This document shows, one piece after another, positions 15,875-24,571 of a DNA stretch of 32,273 nucleotides. The translations under genes and the position numbers were made by a program. How positions within the stretch are numbered: position 1 is the stretch's first letter; the number at the start of each line of letters is the position of its first letter. The notes under the pieces are model-generated. The model searched no databases. It worked only from the letters and a program-made list of their open reading frames with translations, and was not told where the DNA came from. This DNA comes from Streptococcaceae bacterium (GTDB taxonomy: Bacteria; Bacillota; Bacilli; Lactobacillales; Streptococcaceae), in assembly GCA_031254115.1 (NCBI GenBank), contig JAIRUZ010000013.1:1-32273 (forward strand). Reading direction: 5' to 3'.

Positions 15875-16885
15875 TTAAATCGGATGGATGCAGGTGATTT
15901 CAGGGGCTTGAAAGTCGGAGCTGACAAGAGCCAAGCGCCCTGTTTCCTTATTGCGTTTCAAGACGGACAAATTGTCAGACTCCTGATGGGCGACGATGAG
16001 ATAATCTTGCGTTTTGTTGAAATTGAAATCGCGCGGAATGTGGCCCTGCGTCTTGACGATTTCAACGCGCGAAATTTTGTCGGCACTGACAGAAAAAACG
16101 GCGATACTGTCGTGCCCGCGATTGCTCACGTAGAGAAAACGATTGTCAGTCGACAGGCGAATGGCAGCAACGCCGTTAAAAGCGTCGTAATCCGTGGGTA
16201 ATGTCGAAATTTTTTGAAGAAGTGCGAAGCGGCCCTTTTCATAGGACAAAACTTCGACGGTCGAGTCAAGCTCGCAGGCGAGGTAGGCGCGCGTGCCGTC
16301 GGTCGCAAAAGCCAGATGTCTGCTGCCAGATCCTGACGCCGACTGATAGCGGCTGTAGGCGGTCAATTTCCCGTCAGCTGCGACGTCATAGACGAAAATG
16401 CTGTCATTTCCAAGGTCGCAAACGGCGAGCTTTTTGTCAGGCGTGAGCGCCGCAAAATGGCAAAGCGCGCCTTTTTGCTCAGGCTTTGGCCCGACCGTGT
16501 CAGCGGCGTGTTTCACGGTGTCAGAAAGTGCAAGCGCGCCATTTTCGAGAATTTTGTACACGCGGACTTCGCCCTCGTGGTAATTCGCGGCATAAACGAG
16601 CTGACGCGCCTCGTCAACGCTGACATAACAATTTGACGCGCCAGGCGCAAGGCTTTCATTTATCAGCTGGCCATCAGCTGTGAACGCGGCTGTACCGCCA
16701 TTTCCAGCATCGTCAGCCGCAACCGCGTAAATGTGCCCGGCTTTGTCAGTCGTGACATACGTCGGCCCCGAAATCTCCGCAAGTTCTGTCAGCCCTGACA
16801 GAACACCATTTTCAAACGCGACACGATAAATTCCCTTTGACGCACGTTTCGTGTAACCCGAAACCAAAAAATTTTCTTTTTCCAT
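15875..16885 (-). CDS. Lactonase family protein (6-phosphogluconolactonase-like, seven-bladed propeller)
   Basis: Probable cytoplasmic beta-propeller hydrolase of the YbhE/Pgl family, whose characterised members hydrolyse 6-phosphogluconolactone. The 336 residues show repeating blade patterns: TSCY-like NCYVSVD..RQLVYAANYHEGEV, GPKPEQKGALCHFAALTPDKKLAVCDLGNDSI, GSGSRHLAFATDGTRAYLACEL, and a late VSNRGHDSI with PRDFNF. I start at ATG 16885-16883, where the family N-terminus (VSGYTKRASKGIY) begins; the frame stays open much further upstream but runs antisense into tpiA. A TGaTAAAAT box at 16893-16901 ends 7 nt before that ATG. Substrate is inferred from family; many such paralogues are uncharacterised. 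Confidence 0.88.
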   Translation of the reverse strand: MEKENFLVSGYTKRASKGIYRVAFENGVLSGLTELAEISGPTYVTTDKAGHIYAVAADDAGNGGTAAFTADGQLINESLAPGASNCYVSVDEARQLVYAANYHEGEVRVYKILENGALALSDTVKHAADTVGPKPEQKGALCHFAALTPDKKLAVCDLGNDSIFVYDVAADGKLTAYSRYQSASGSGSRHLAFATDGTRAYLACELDSTVEVLSYEKGRFALLQKISTLPTDYDAFNGVAAIRLSTDNRFLYVSNRGHDSIAVFSVSADKISRVEIVKTQGHIPRDFNFNKTQDYLIVAHQESDNLSVLKRNKETGRLALVSSDFQAPEITCIHPI

Positions 16886-16892
16886 ACTGTAA

Positions 16893-16901
16893 ATTTTATC
16901 A
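16893..16901 (-). promoter_or_regulatory. Extended -10 promoter of the lactonase gene, leaderless type
   Basis: Minus strand TGaTAAAAT followed by 7 nt and ATG. It stands back to back with the tpiA promoter, only 5 bp away. Confidence 0.6.
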
Positions 16902-16906
16902 CAAAA

Positions 16907-16915
16907 TGCTATAAT
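16907..16915 (+). promoter_or_regulatory. Extended -10 promoter of tpiA
   Basis: TGcTATAAT. The predicted transcript has a leader of about 27 nt with GGAGA at 16936-16940 as ribosome binding site, so this gene start is conventional. Confidence 0.65.
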
Positions 16916-16948
16916 TAGTCTATCAAAATTGAAATGGAGACATATCAC

Positions 16949-17710
16949 ATGAGCAATCGTAAACCGTTTATCGCGGGCAACTGGAAACTCAATAAAACAC
17001 TCAAAGACGTTTTTGCTTTCACAGCAGAAGTCGCTGGCAAATTGCCGTCTGAGGACAAAGTGGACGTTGCTATCGCGGCGCCTGCCCTCTATCTCGTGCC
17101 GCTGAAACATCACGGTGATAAAGCACTCAAAGTCGCTGCTGAAAACGTTTATTACAAAGGTTTTGGCGCATACACGGGCGAGATTGCAGCGGAGCAATTG
17201 GCCGCTGAAGGCATTGAATACGCGGTTATCGGTCACAGTGAACGTCGTGAATATTTTCACGAGACCGACGAAGATATTAACTTGAAAGCAAAAGCGCTGC
17301 TTGCAGCTGGCGTGACGCCGATTATGTGTTGCGGCGAGAGTCTTGAGACGTTTGAAGCTGGCAAAACAGCTGAATGGGTCACAGCGCAAATCGAAAAAGG
17401 TCTGTCAGGACTGACAGCAGAGCAAGTGGCGACACTTGTCATCGCTTACGAGCCAATTTGGGCCATCGGCACAGGCAAGACAGCGACGAACGAAATCGCT
17501 GACGAGACGTGCGGCGTGATACGCAATGTCGTTCGCCATCTTTATGGCGACGCAACCGCAGAAGCCGTTCGCATCCAATATGGCGGTTCTGTGAAACCTG
17601 AGACGATTGAAGGACTCATGGCAAAAGAAAATATTGACGGCGCACTCGTTGGCGGCGCAAGCCTTGACGCTGAAAGCTTCCTCGGCCTTTTGGAAATGTA
17701 TCAAGCATGA
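16949..17710 (+). CDS. tpiA: Triosephosphate isomerase
   Basis: Glycolytic enzyme interconverting dihydroxyacetone phosphate and glyceraldehyde 3-phosphate. The 253 residues include the catalytic Lys in AGNWKLN (residue 12), the catalytic His in VIGHSERR, the catalytic Glu and flexible loop in [20 protein letters not shown] and [12 protein letters not shown] 16949 gives the canonical [13 protein letters not shown] start and has GGAGA 8-9 nt upstream. A TGTCAGGACTGACA motif (17403) encodes SGLT. The stop TGA overlaps the ATG of the next small ORF. Confidence 0.98.
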   Translation: MSNRKPFIAGNWKLNKTLKDVFAFTAEVAGKLPSEDKVDVAIAAPALYLVPLKHHGDKALKVAAENVYYKGFGAYTGEIAAEQLAAEGIEYAVIGHSERREYFHETDEDINLKAKALLAAGVTPIMCCGESLETFEAGKTAEWVTAQIEKGLSGLTAEQVATLVIAYEPIWAIGTGKTATNEIADETCGVIRNVVRHLYGDATAEAVRIQYGGSVKPETIEGLMAKENIDGALVGGASLDAESFLGLLEMYQA

Positions 17711-17907
17711 GTTTGAGCCCTGAAGCGCGTTCACTTGACGCCCATCTTTTCGTTGCCGAAGACAAATTGGCACGTTTGACAGAAGCAGAACTCCGCGAGC
17801 TGCTCGCAGAAATCGGCTACGGCGCGCCCGCAATCGATCTTCTCGTGACGTATCAAACCATGATAAAAACGATTCGCGAAAAACTCGGATTTACGTATAA
17901 AAAATAA
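17707..17907 (+). CDS. Small unknown protein translationally coupled to tpiA
   Basis: Not recognised. 66 residues, acidic then basic, no membrane segment, probably helical ([32 protein letters not shown]). ATG 17707 overlaps the tpiA stop as ATGA, and a terminator begins right at its end, so the unit tpiA-ORF66 is sharply bounded. Codon use resembles the host genes. The tight coupling and clean boundaries argue for a real gene. Confidence 0.65.
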   Translation: MSLSPEARSLDAHLFVAEDKLARLTEAELRELLAEIGYGAPAIDLLVTYQTMIKTIREKLGFTYKK

Positions 17908-17935
17908 AACAAGCCCAAATGGGCTTGTTTTTTTC
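17907..17935 (+). terminator. Intrinsic terminator after tpiA and the 66-aa ORF
   Basis: AAACAAGCCC (17907-17916), loop AAAT, GGGCTTGTTT (17921-17930), then a T-run. A perfect 10-bp stem. Confidence 0.93.
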
Positions 17936-17962
17936 ACATCAGACCAACCGACTTCACTTTTT

Positions 17963-17971
17963 TGTTATACT
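17963..17971 (+). promoter_or_regulatory. Extended -10 promoter of the membrane protein gene, leaderless type
   Basis: TGtTATACT ends 7 nt before ATG 17979. No ribosome binding site is present. Confidence 0.65.
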
Positions 17972-17978
17972 TATGTAA

Positions 17979-18560
17979 ATGAAATATTTAGTTCTTTTGG
18001 GCGCGGCGATTTCGCTGTTTTCGGCGTGTCAATATGCGATTTTGACGGTGCGCGGGCGCGTGATGCCCAATCGTGTGACGTGGTTTTTGTGGAGTCTTGC
18101 GCCCATTGTAGCAAGCGTTGCGGCGATTTCGAGCGGCGTGACTTGGGCGGCTTTGCCCGTTTTCATGGCGGGATTTTCGCCATTTATCATCTTTCTCGCA
18201 AGTTTTTCAGGCGCACAACGCAAAAATCATTGGAAAATCACGCGTTTTGACTGGATTTGCGGAGCCGCGTCGCTCCTCGCATTTTTCGTATTTTTGTCAA
18301 CAAAAGATGCAATTCTTGCGATTTGGCTGTCTATGGCAGCCGATTTTTTGGCTGCTGTTCCGACTTTTAGAAAAGCGTGGAAATTTCCAGAAACTGAAAG
18401 CGCTGTGCCGTTTACGCTCGGCCTGTTTGCGACTGCGACCACTTTTTTTGCAATTGAGCACTGGAATTTTGAAAGTCTCGCGTTTTCGATTTATGTGATT
18501 GGGATGAATGTGTGCTTGAGCGCGGTGATTTTGGGGAGGAAACGCCATGAAAAAGCCTGA
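17979..18560 (+). CDS. Unknown six-segment membrane protein, host copy
   Basis: Function unknown. 193 residues with about six membrane segments. It is homologous over its whole length to the protein at 7244-7816 in the AT-rich block, sharing the PNRVTWFLWS motif, PVFMAGFSPFIIFLASF, R-F-D-W-ICG, D-F-L-A-A-V-P-T and AWKFPETES..PF. Unlike that copy it uses GC-rich host codons and has a host-type promoter directly at its start. It overlaps hemW by 14 nt, which indicates co-transcription, but does not itself suggest a role in heme metabolism. Confidence 0.8.
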   Translation: MKYLVLLGAAISLFSACQYAILTVRGRVMPNRVTWFLWSLAPIVASVAAISSGVTWAALPVFMAGFSPFIIFLASFSGAQRKNHWKITRFDWICGAASLLAFFVFLSTKDAILAIWLSMAADFLAAVPTFRKAWKFPETESAVPFTLGLFATATTFFAIEHWNFESLAFSIYVIGMNVCLSAVILGRKRHEKA

Positions 18561-19668
18561 AGCCGCCTATGTTCACATTCCATTTTGCTCGCAAATTTGC
18601 TATTATTGCGATTTTGCGAAGGTCGTGGTCGCAGGCCAGCCCGTGGACGCGTATTTGGAGGCGCTGATTGACGAATGGCGCGGCTACACAATTTCTAACC
18701 TCAAAACGTTGTATATTGGCGGCGGAACGCCAACGGTTTTATCGCCTCAGCAGATGAAAAAATTGTTGTCAGCGCTGACAGAAGTATTGTCAGACACGGC
18801 AGATATGGAAATCACGGTTGAGGCAAATCCGGGTGATTTGTCAGACGAAATGATTTCAGCTCTCGCTGACAGCCCTGTGAACCGCGTGTCCGTTGGCGTT
18901 CAGACATTTGATAATCGCTTACTCAAAAAAATCGGACGAAATCAGACGGCAGATGAGGCTTTGTCAGCTCTGACACGGCTTCGCGCGGCAGGATTTGAAA
19001 ATCTGACCGTCGATTTGATTTACGGCTTGCCAGGCCAGACGCTTGATGATGTCATACGTGATGTGGCGCAGTTTCTCGCGCTTGATTTGCCGCATATTGC
19101 GCTTTACGGCTTGATTTTGGAAGACCACACGCGCTTCATGCAGCTTGAGCGCATGGGCAAATTGAACTTGCCAACAGATGATCGTGCCGCCGACATGTAC
19201 GAGTACATCGTCAGTCAGCTGACGGCCGCAGGTTACGGACATTACGAGATTTCCAATTTTTCAAAGCCTGGCTTTGAGAGCAAACACAATCTCACGTATT
19301 GGGACAATGCCGAATATTACGGCGTGGGCGCTGGCGCGAGTGGCTATGTGAATGGCGTGCGCTACAAAAATCATGGTCCGATTCAACATTACATAAATTC
19401 GGTGGATAAACGCGTCACGGCTGACACGCTCACCGAACACCAAAAAATGGAAGAAGAGCTGTTTTTGGGCTTGCGAAAAGCGACTGGCGTCTCTGTTGCA
19501 ACGTTTGACGCAAAATTTTCACAGTCATTTAGCGCGGTTTACGGCGACGTGGTTGACAAACTGGCAAAAACAGATCTTGTCAGCTATGACGGACAGATTT
19601 TGCGGCTGACAGAACGCGGCTTTGAGCTTGGAAATGAAGTTTTCGCCGAGTTTTTGCTTGACACATGA
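18547..19668 (+). CDS. hemW: Radical SAM protein HemW (heme chaperone, formerly CPO-like)
   Basis: The HemN-like family without proven coproporphyrinogen oxidase activity; characterised members bind and transfer heme. The 373 residues carry the radical SAM cluster motif CSQICYYC (Cys14, 18, 21), YIGGGTPT, EANPGDL, RVSVGVQTFD, DLIYGLPGQT and HYEISNFSKPG, and they end with a HemN C-terminal-like domain. ATG 18547 follows GGGGAGGAAA by 4 nt, a strong ribosome binding site, as expected for an internal operon gene. A perfect palindrome copy (18767) encodes LSALT and a variant (18962) also encodes LSALT. Confidence 0.94.
   Translation: MKKPEAAYVHIPFCSQICYYCDFAKVVVAGQPVDAYLEALIDEWRGYTISNLKTLYIGGGTPTVLSPQQMKKLLSALTEVLSDTADMEITVEANPGDLSDEMISALADSPVNRVSVGVQTFDNRLLKKIGRNQTADEALSALTRLRAAGFENLTVDLIYGLPGQTLDDVIRDVAQFLALDLPHIALYGLILEDHTRFMQLERMGKLNLPTDDRAADMYEYIVSQLTAAGYGHYEISNFSKPGFESKHNLTYWDNAEYYGVGAGASGYVNGVRYKNHGPIQHYINSVDKRVTADTLTEHQKMEEELFLGLRKATGVSVATFDAKFSQSFSAVYGDVVDKLAKTDLVSYDGQILRLTERGFELGNEVFAEFLLDT
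18767..18780. repeat. Dispersed palindrome TGTCAGCGCTGACA, in hemW
   Basis: Perfect copy encoding LSALT. A variant with centre CT follows at 18962. Confidence 0.95.
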
Positions 19669-19700
19669 TAAGTTAATTTCACTGAAAAAATTTCAGAGTA

Positions 19701-19709
19701 TGTTAAACT
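19701..19709 (+). promoter_or_regulatory. Extended -10 promoter of bioY, leaderless type
   Basis: TGtTAAACT ends 6 nt before ATG 19716. No ribosome binding site and no biotin-repressor-like palindrome is obvious. Confidence 0.5.
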
Positions 19710-19715
19710 AAAACT

Positions 19716-20249
19716 ATGAAAGATTTGAAGTCTTGGCTTTTTTCAGCGCTTGGCGCAGCGCTCATCGCAATACTTGCACAAGTGACGATTCCATTTCCGC
19801 TCGTGCCAAACACCGCACAGACCTTTGGCATCACGCTTGTCGCTGTTTTGCTCGGCAAAAAATACGGCACGCTCGCGACGTTTCTTTATGTGCTGCTCGG
19901 TGCAATTGGCGCGCCTGTATTTGCGGGCTTTTCGGGCGGTTTTGGCATCGTTATTGGAAATACGGGCGGCTATATTCTCGCTTTTCCTATCGTCAGTTTT
20001 CTTATTGGACTCACAAGCGAGAAATTGCGTGAGAAAACAGGCCTCACAGCGCTTTTAGCTGCGCTTTATTTGACGGTCGTCGTGCTGGGGCTCGGAACGC
20101 TTTGGCTCAATATTTACGTGCACAACTGGACTACTGCACTCACGGCTGGCTTTTTGCCTTTCGTCATCACCACACCGCTTCAAGGCATCGTTGGCGCTTT
20201 TTTGGCGGCGCGTCTTAGAAAAACGCTTGTTCAGGCGCGCATTTTATGA
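19716..20249 (+). CDS. bioY: Biotin transporter, ECF substrate-binding component BioY
   Basis: S component that binds biotin in the membrane and joins the shared ECF energy-coupling module for uptake. 177 residues, six membrane segments. BioY hallmarks are visible: AQVTIPFPLVPNTAQTFGI near residues 21-40, YVLLGAIGAPVFAGFSGG, IGNTGGYILAFP and a C-terminal PLQGIVGAFLA. No energizing subunit is nearby, as is usual for group II ECF systems. Its stop overlaps the ATG of the next gene. Confidence 0.94.
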   Translation: MKDLKSWLFSALGAALIAILAQVTIPFPLVPNTAQTFGITLVAVLLGKKYGTLATFLYVLLGAIGAPVFAGFSGGFGIVIGNTGGYILAFPIVSFLIGLTSEKLREKTGLTALLAALYLTVVVLGLGTLWLNIYVHNWTTALTAGFLPFVITTPLQGIVGAFLAARLRKTLVQARIL

Positions 20250-20800
20250 AAAATGAACGGCTGAAAACTGGCGATTTGATTGGCGTTTCGGGCATTGAAT
20301 CTGACTGGGGCGCGGCCATTGTCGCTTCTAGTAAGGACGCAACGCATGCGCAATATGACCACGTCGGTATGCTTGAAGTCACGCCGCGCGGCCTTTTTGT
20401 ATGGAATGCGAATCCGCATTTGGGCGTCGCGCGAGAAGAATTGAGCGCTTTTGTTGCCCGCGAAGAAGCAGAAGTTTCTAAACTATTCGGGCTCTATCGG
20501 CTGAAAAAGATGATTGATTTTGACGCGGTTCTCACAAAAATGCGTGCGCTACTTGATTTGCCGTATAATTTTAGCTTTATTCAGTCAGAAAATAGCTATT
20601 ATTGTTCAGATTTTATCGCGCGGACGTTTCCCGCGGCTATTTTTCCGCTCGAAGCCATGCATTTTGAGGGCGATTTTTGGACTTTATATTATGAAAAGCT
20701 CGGTATTTCTGAAATTCCAGAAGGCAAAATAGGCATTCATCCGAGCGATTTGCTCGCAAGTCCCAAACTGGTCACTCTCGGCGATTTAGACAAATTGTGA
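20246..20800 (+). CDS. YiiX/YebB-like NlpC/P60-superfamily cysteine hydrolase
   Basis: 184 residues resembling the permuted NlpC/P60 (YiiX/YebB/LRAT-like) group of papain-fold hydrolases. The N-terminal KTGDLIGVSG strand is followed by YDHVGML (His39), a VWNANPHLGV strand, then YYCSDFIARTF with candidate nucleophile Cys120 and a closing GIHPSDLLASPKL, typical of YiiX-type proteins. No signal peptide or membrane segment is seen, so it is probably cytoplasmic; substrate unknown (cell-wall peptides, amides or lipids are all possible). ATG 20246 overlaps the bioY stop with no clear ribosome binding site, so translation is likely coupled. Confidence 0.8.
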   Translation: MKNERLKTGDLIGVSGIESDWGAAIVASSKDATHAQYDHVGMLEVTPRGLFVWNANPHLGVAREELSAFVAREEAEVSKLFGLYRLKKMIDFDAVLTKMRALLDLPYNFSFIQSENSYYCSDFIARTFPAAIFPLEAMHFEGDFWTLYYEKLGISEIPEGKIGIHPSDLLASPKLVTLGDLDKL

Positions 20801-20806
20801 TAAAAT
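20798..20806 (+). promoter_or_regulatory. Extended -10 promoter of the GH25 gene, leaderless type
   Basis: TGaTAAAAT includes the preceding stop and ends 6 nt before ATG 20813. No ribosome binding site is present. Confidence 0.6.
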
Positions 20807-20812
20807 AGAGAT

Positions 20813-21676
20813 ATGAGTAAAAGCAAACGTCAACCTAAGCAAGCGCCGTTTTCTGCGGTCACGAGATTAAAACCTGTCCCGTTTTTCGGGGCAATTCTCG
20901 CAATTTTAATGCTGCTGGGCGGTATTTTGGGCTTTCGCGCGTGGCAATCGGCACAAACGCTTGAAAATGGGGCGCCGTTTTCAAAACTTCCCGCGCTCAA
21001 ATCTGAATTCAGCATGGGCACCTTCGATTTGAAAAAGCCAGTCGTGGATCTCTCCGCCTTTCAAGCACACACTGCGATTGACTACGACAAGCTTTCGGGT
21101 GCGATTAGCGGGGCAATCGTTCGCGTGCAACACGGAACAAAACAGACGGCTTCAGCGACTATCACGAGCGCAGGCGTTGACACGCAATACAAATATCATA
21201 TGACGCAGCTGCAAAGTCGCGGCATCCCTGTCGCAGCTTATGCCTACGTGGACGGCAAATCGACAGCTGATATGATTGCGCAAGCGAAAGCCTTTTATGA
21301 AAATGCAAAAGCGTATCAGCCGACTTTTTACTGGATTGATGCGGAAGCTGTCTCAATGACAAATCTGAACGCAGGTCTCTTGGCTTATAAAAATGAGCTC
21401 GTCAAACTTGGCGTGCCAGCAACTAAAATCGGACTTTACAGCTACGCCGCTTTCATCAGTGAGAACAAGCTCATAACGGGCAATTTTTCGGCTATTTGGG
21501 TGGCAAGCTATGGACTGACAGATGACGGCACTTACACAGCTGCAACCGGGCTTAGCTATCCTTTTGTCTTGCAGCAATACACGGCAAAAGGCACGCTGTC
21601 CGGCTACTCAGGCGCGCTTGACCTCGATCGTTTGAGCTCTCAAGCGGCATACAATCAAATTTTTCTAGGAAAATAA
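20813..21676 (+). CDS. GH25 muramidase, membrane-anchored
   Basis: Glycoside hydrolase family 25 lysozyme acting on peptidoglycan outside the cell. 287 residues: a basic cytoplasmic start, one membrane anchor at about 24-43, a short linker, and the GH25 domain from about residue 76. VVDLSAFQ (Asp79) and FYWIDAEAV (Asp176 and Glu178) supply the catalytic acidic residues, and the barrel ends with ALDLDRLSS. The length fits a catalytic domain without a wall-binding module. It overlaps the thioesterase gene by one base (TAATG). Confidence 0.9.
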   Translation: MSKSKRQPKQAPFSAVTRLKPVPFFGAILAILMLLGGILGFRAWQSAQTLENGAPFSKLPALKSEFSMGTFDLKKPVVDLSAFQAHTAIDYDKLSGAISGAIVRVQHGTKQTASATITSAGVDTQYKYHMTQLQSRGIPVAAYAYVDGKSTADMIAQAKAFYENAKAYQPTFYWIDAEAVSMTNLNAGLLAYKNELVKLGVPATKIGLYSYAAFISENKLITGNFSAIWVASYGLTDDGTYTAATGLSYPFVLQQYTAKGTLSGYSGALDLDRLSSQAAYNQIFLGK

Positions 21677-22407
21677 TGGGCAAAAAATATTCGACGACAT
21701 TTACAGTGCCATTTTACATGGCGGATTCAACACAGAAGTTGCAGATTTCAAGCGCGCTCGCAGTTGCGCTTGAGGTTTCAGGCAAACAATCTGTTGCGCT
21801 TGATAGAAGCGACGACTGGGTTTTTGAGCATTTCAACAAAGTCTGGATTGTGACAGAATACGCGCTTTCGATTGTGCGCTTGCCGCATTTTAAAGAAACC
21901 GTGACGATTGAGACCGAAGCTGTCAGCTACAATAAAATTTTCTGTTACCGCGACTTTTGGTTTTACGACGCTGACGGCAATGAATTGCTCAAAATTCACT
22001 CCACGTGGGTGCTGATGGACTTTGACAGCCGACATGTTGATAAAATTAACGAAGAAATCGTTGCGCCGTACGCGGCGACATTTGACAAAAAAATCGAACG
22101 CGGCCATCACTTTCTGTCAGAGCAGCTGACAGAAAAAAAGCCGCTGACAGAAACACTTGGCGTCCGCTATGCGGACATTGACAGCAATCAGCACGTCAAT
22201 AATGCGGTCTATATCGACTACGCGCTCTCGCCGCTTGGTTTTGACTTTCTGTCAGCGCACACGCCCGAAAAAATAGACATCAAATACAACCACGAAGTCC
22301 GCCCTGACAGCAATGTAGAGGTTTCTATTTATCAGGACGGCTTACACACATATCATGAAATCAATGACAAAGATTGTCAATTAGAAATTAGGTGGCGACA
22401 TGCTTAA
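21676..22407 (+). CDS. Acyl-ACP thioesterase (FatA/FatB-like)
   Basis: Hydrolyses acyl-ACP to free fatty acids in the cytoplasm. 243 residues with two hot-dog domains: an N-terminal [13 protein letters not shown]-type helix region and a C-terminal [18 protein letters not shown], the acyl-thioesterase signature with the catalytic Asn and His. AGGAAA 5 nt before ATG 21676 is the ribosome binding site. It overlaps both neighbours slightly (1 nt and 8 nt), so it is part of an operon. Streptococci keep this gene next to hemW and the HAD gene; here three genes (bioY, YiiX-like, GH25) stand between it and hemW. Confidence 0.92.
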   Translation: MGKKYSTTFTVPFYMADSTQKLQISSALAVALEVSGKQSVALDRSDDWVFEHFNKVWIVTEYALSIVRLPHFKETVTIETEAVSYNKIFCYRDFWFYDADGNELLKIHSTWVLMDFDSRHVDKINEEIVAPYAATFDKKIERGHHFLSEQLTEKKPLTETLGVRYADIDSNQHVNNAVYIDYALSPLGFDFLSAHTPEKIDIKYNHEVRPDSNVEVSIYQDGLHTYHEINDKDCQLEIRWRHA

Positions 22408-23176
22408 GCATAAAGACTATAAGGGCTATATTATCGACCTTGACGGCACGATTTATCTCGGTGAAGGGCGCATTCCCGCGGGCGAGGATTTTATTCACCG
22501 CTTGCAAGCGGCTGGGATTCCGTATCTTTTCGTGACAAATAATACAACCAGACGCCCTGAGGTCGTGGCAGAACGCCTTGCCACAAAGTTTAATATCAAT
22601 ACATCAGTAGCGTCAATTTATACGGCGTCGCGCGCGACGGCAGATTACATGGACGAGCTGGGGCTTGAAAAAACGGTTTATATTATTGGTGGCGATGGCC
22701 TCAAATCGGAGATTTTGGGGCGCGGCTACGTTGAAAATCGTGAAAATCCGGCGTATGTTGTTGTTGCTGTTGATATGGAATTGACTTACGAGAAGCTCAA
22801 AACGGCCACTTTTGCGATTCAGCGTGGCGCAAAATTTATCGGAACAAATCCCGATTTGAATTTGCCAACGTCTGACGGGCTCTTACCCGGCTCAGGCTCA
22901 ATTGTTGCGTGTGTCAAAGCGTCCACGCAAGTTGAGCCAACGTTCATTGGTAAGCCTGAGGCGATTATCACGGATCTTGTCGTGCATCAGATGGGACTTG
23001 ATAAATCTGACTTGCTCGTTGTCGGGGACAATTATCTGACGGATATTCGCACGGGCATTGACAATGGGATTGACACACTTTTAGTAACCACAGGTTTCAC
23101 AAAACCAGAAGAAGTCGCAACACTTCCGGACGCGCCGACTTACGTTGTTTCCAGTCTGGAAGAATGGGAGTTTTAA
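22400..23176 (+). CDS. NagD-like HAD-IIA phosphatase (TIGR01457 type)
   Basis: 258 residues of the HAD-IIA subfamily (NagD/YutF), cytoplasmic sugar- or nucleotide-phosphate phosphatases. Motif I is [14 protein letters not shown] (Asp13 and Asp15), motif II is LFVTNNTTR, the C2 cap follows, and KPE and [10 protein letters not shown] complete the core. The exact substrate is unknown. ATG 22400 follows AGGTGG and overlaps the thioesterase stop, while nadV starts immediately after its own stop. Confidence 0.93.
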   Translation: MLKHKDYKGYIIDLDGTIYLGEGRIPAGEDFIHRLQAAGIPYLFVTNNTTRRPEVVAERLATKFNINTSVASIYTASRATADYMDELGLEKTVYIIGGDGLKSEILGRGYVENRENPAYVVVAVDMELTYEKLKTATFAIQRGAKFIGTNPDLNLPTSDGLLPGSGSIVACVKASTQVEPTFIGKPEAIITDLVVHQMGLDKSDLLVVGDNYLTDIRTGIDNGIDTLLVTTGFTKPEEVATLPDAPTYVVSSLEEWEF

Positions 23177-24571
23177 ATGTCTGAGAACTTGATTTTATCG
23201 ACTGATGCTTACAAATTAACGCATTGGCAAGAATATCCAAAAGGTCTGTCCAAGCTGTACAGTTACTGCGAAGCGCGGACGGGCGGGCGTTTTGACGAAA
23301 TCTGCTTTTTTGGCTTACAAATGGTGATAAACGATCATTTTCTGACACCTGTCACGACAGAAATGATTGATGAAGCCGAAGAAGCGGCCTATTTAACCTT
23401 TGGCACGCGGGCTTATTTTAACCGCGAGGTGTGGGAAAAAGTGCGGGATTTGGGATATTTGCCGATAAAAATCAAGGCGTTGCCAGAAGGCAGCGTTGTG
23501 CCAACGGGCACGGCTTTGTTCACGATTGAATCAACTGAGCCATGGTTTGCGACGACGATGAACGCGCTTGAAACGCTGCTCATGCACGTGTGGTACCCAA
23601 CGACAATTGCGACGAACGAATTGTTTTTGAAGCGCGACTTGCTTGCGTTTTATGAAAAAACAGGCGACGTCGAAAATTTGCCTTTTGCGGTCAATGATTT
23701 TGGCTTACGTGGCGTAACCAGCCTTATGGCGGGCGAGCGCGGTGGTTCGGCGCATTTGCTACATTTTCTAGGGACAGATAATATGGCTGCAAACCGTGCG
23801 ATTGAGCGCATTTATGGCGAAAAAGGACGCGGAAAATCGGTTTGGGCGACGGAGCATTCGGTGGCAACGAGCTACGGCGAGGGCGACGGTGAAGCCAATT
23901 ATCTCAATGCGCAGCTCGATTTGAGCGATTCTGAAACGACGATTTCGATTGTGATTGATAGCTTTGAGACGCTGCATTTTATTGACGCGATTGTCGGGCG
24001 TGCAGATATTCTTGAAAAAATCCGTAAGCGCTCAGGGCGCGTCGTGCTAAGGCCTGATTCGGGCAATCCGATTGAGACGCCGATTGCAGTGATTGAGCAT
24101 CTGGATACGCTTTTTGGGCACACGCGAAATGCCAAAGGTTATAAAGTTTTGGCGGACAATGTTGGCGTAATTCAAGGCGACGGTATGAAGCGCGAGACGA
24201 TTGTTGAACTGTATCAAACGCTCACAGATTTGGGTTGGTCGGCTGATAATCTCGTGACGGGCTCTGGCGGCGGGCTTTTGCAGGAAAGTTTTGACCGAGA
24301 CACGGAGCGATTTGCCATCAAAGCGAGCTATGCCGAACTTTCAGACGGCACGCTTCTCAATGTGCACAAAAAAACGCCTGGCAAAGTCTCCAAATCAGGC
24401 CGCTTGAAGGTTGTCAGCGCTGACAAAGGGATTCAAACTGTTTCTGAAAGCGCACCAGGTGACGATTTGCTTGAGACCGTTTATGAAAATGGCAAATTCA
24501 CCGTGCAGTCGTTTGGCGAGATTGTTGCGCGTGCTGAATCTGGCGTTTCAGGAGGTTTGCGTGCGCGATAA
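23177..24571 (+). CDS. nadV: Nicotinamide phosphoribosyltransferase
   Basis: Makes nicotinamide mononucleotide from nicotinamide and PRPP, the first step of a two-step NAD salvage that bypasses deamidation. 464 residues, close to the bacterial NadV and animal NAMPT size. Shared motifs: DAYKLTHWQEYP, YSYCEARTG, FGLQ, NDFGLRGVTSLMAGE, FLGTDN, ATEHSVATSYGEGDGE with the catalytic-type His, IDSFETL, VLRPDSGNP, VIQGDG and GSGGGLLQ. These fit NAMPT better than nicotinate phosphoribosyltransferase. GGGAG in the end of the HAD gene serves as ribosome binding site. A perfect palindrome (24412) encodes VSAD. Confidence 0.92.
   Translation: MSENLILSTDAYKLTHWQEYPKGLSKLYSYCEARTGGRFDEICFFGLQMVINDHFLTPVTTEMIDEAEEAAYLTFGTRAYFNREVWEKVRDLGYLPIKIKALPEGSVVPTGTALFTIESTEPWFATTMNALETLLMHVWYPTTIATNELFLKRDLLAFYEKTGDVENLPFAVNDFGLRGVTSLMAGERGGSAHLLHFLGTDNMAANRAIERIYGEKGRGKSVWATEHSVATSYGEGDGEANYLNAQLDLSDSETTISIVIDSFETLHFIDAIVGRADILEKIRKRSGRVVLRPDSGNPIETPIAVIEHLDTLFGHTRNAKGYKVLADNVGVIQGDGMKRETIVELYQTLTDLGWSADNLVTGSGGGLLQESFDRDTERFAIKASYAELSDGTLLNVHKKTPGKVSKSGRLKVVSADKGIQTVSESAPGDDLLETVYENGKFTVQSFGEIVARAESGVSGGLRAR
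24412..24425. repeat. Dispersed palindrome TGTCAGCGCTGACA, in nadV
   Basis: Perfect copy in the VSAD frame. Confidence 0.95.

Noticed and set aside
15875-17389. Minus-strand frame extending the lactonase to 504 residues
   Set aside because: The extra N-terminus runs antisense through tpiA and has no lactonase similarity; a -10 box and the family start lie at 16885-16901.
19680-19702. CTGAAA...TTTCAG hairpin as a terminator after hemW
   Set aside because: There is no T-run after the stem and the loop/stem is A/T-rich; it overlaps the bioY promoter region instead.
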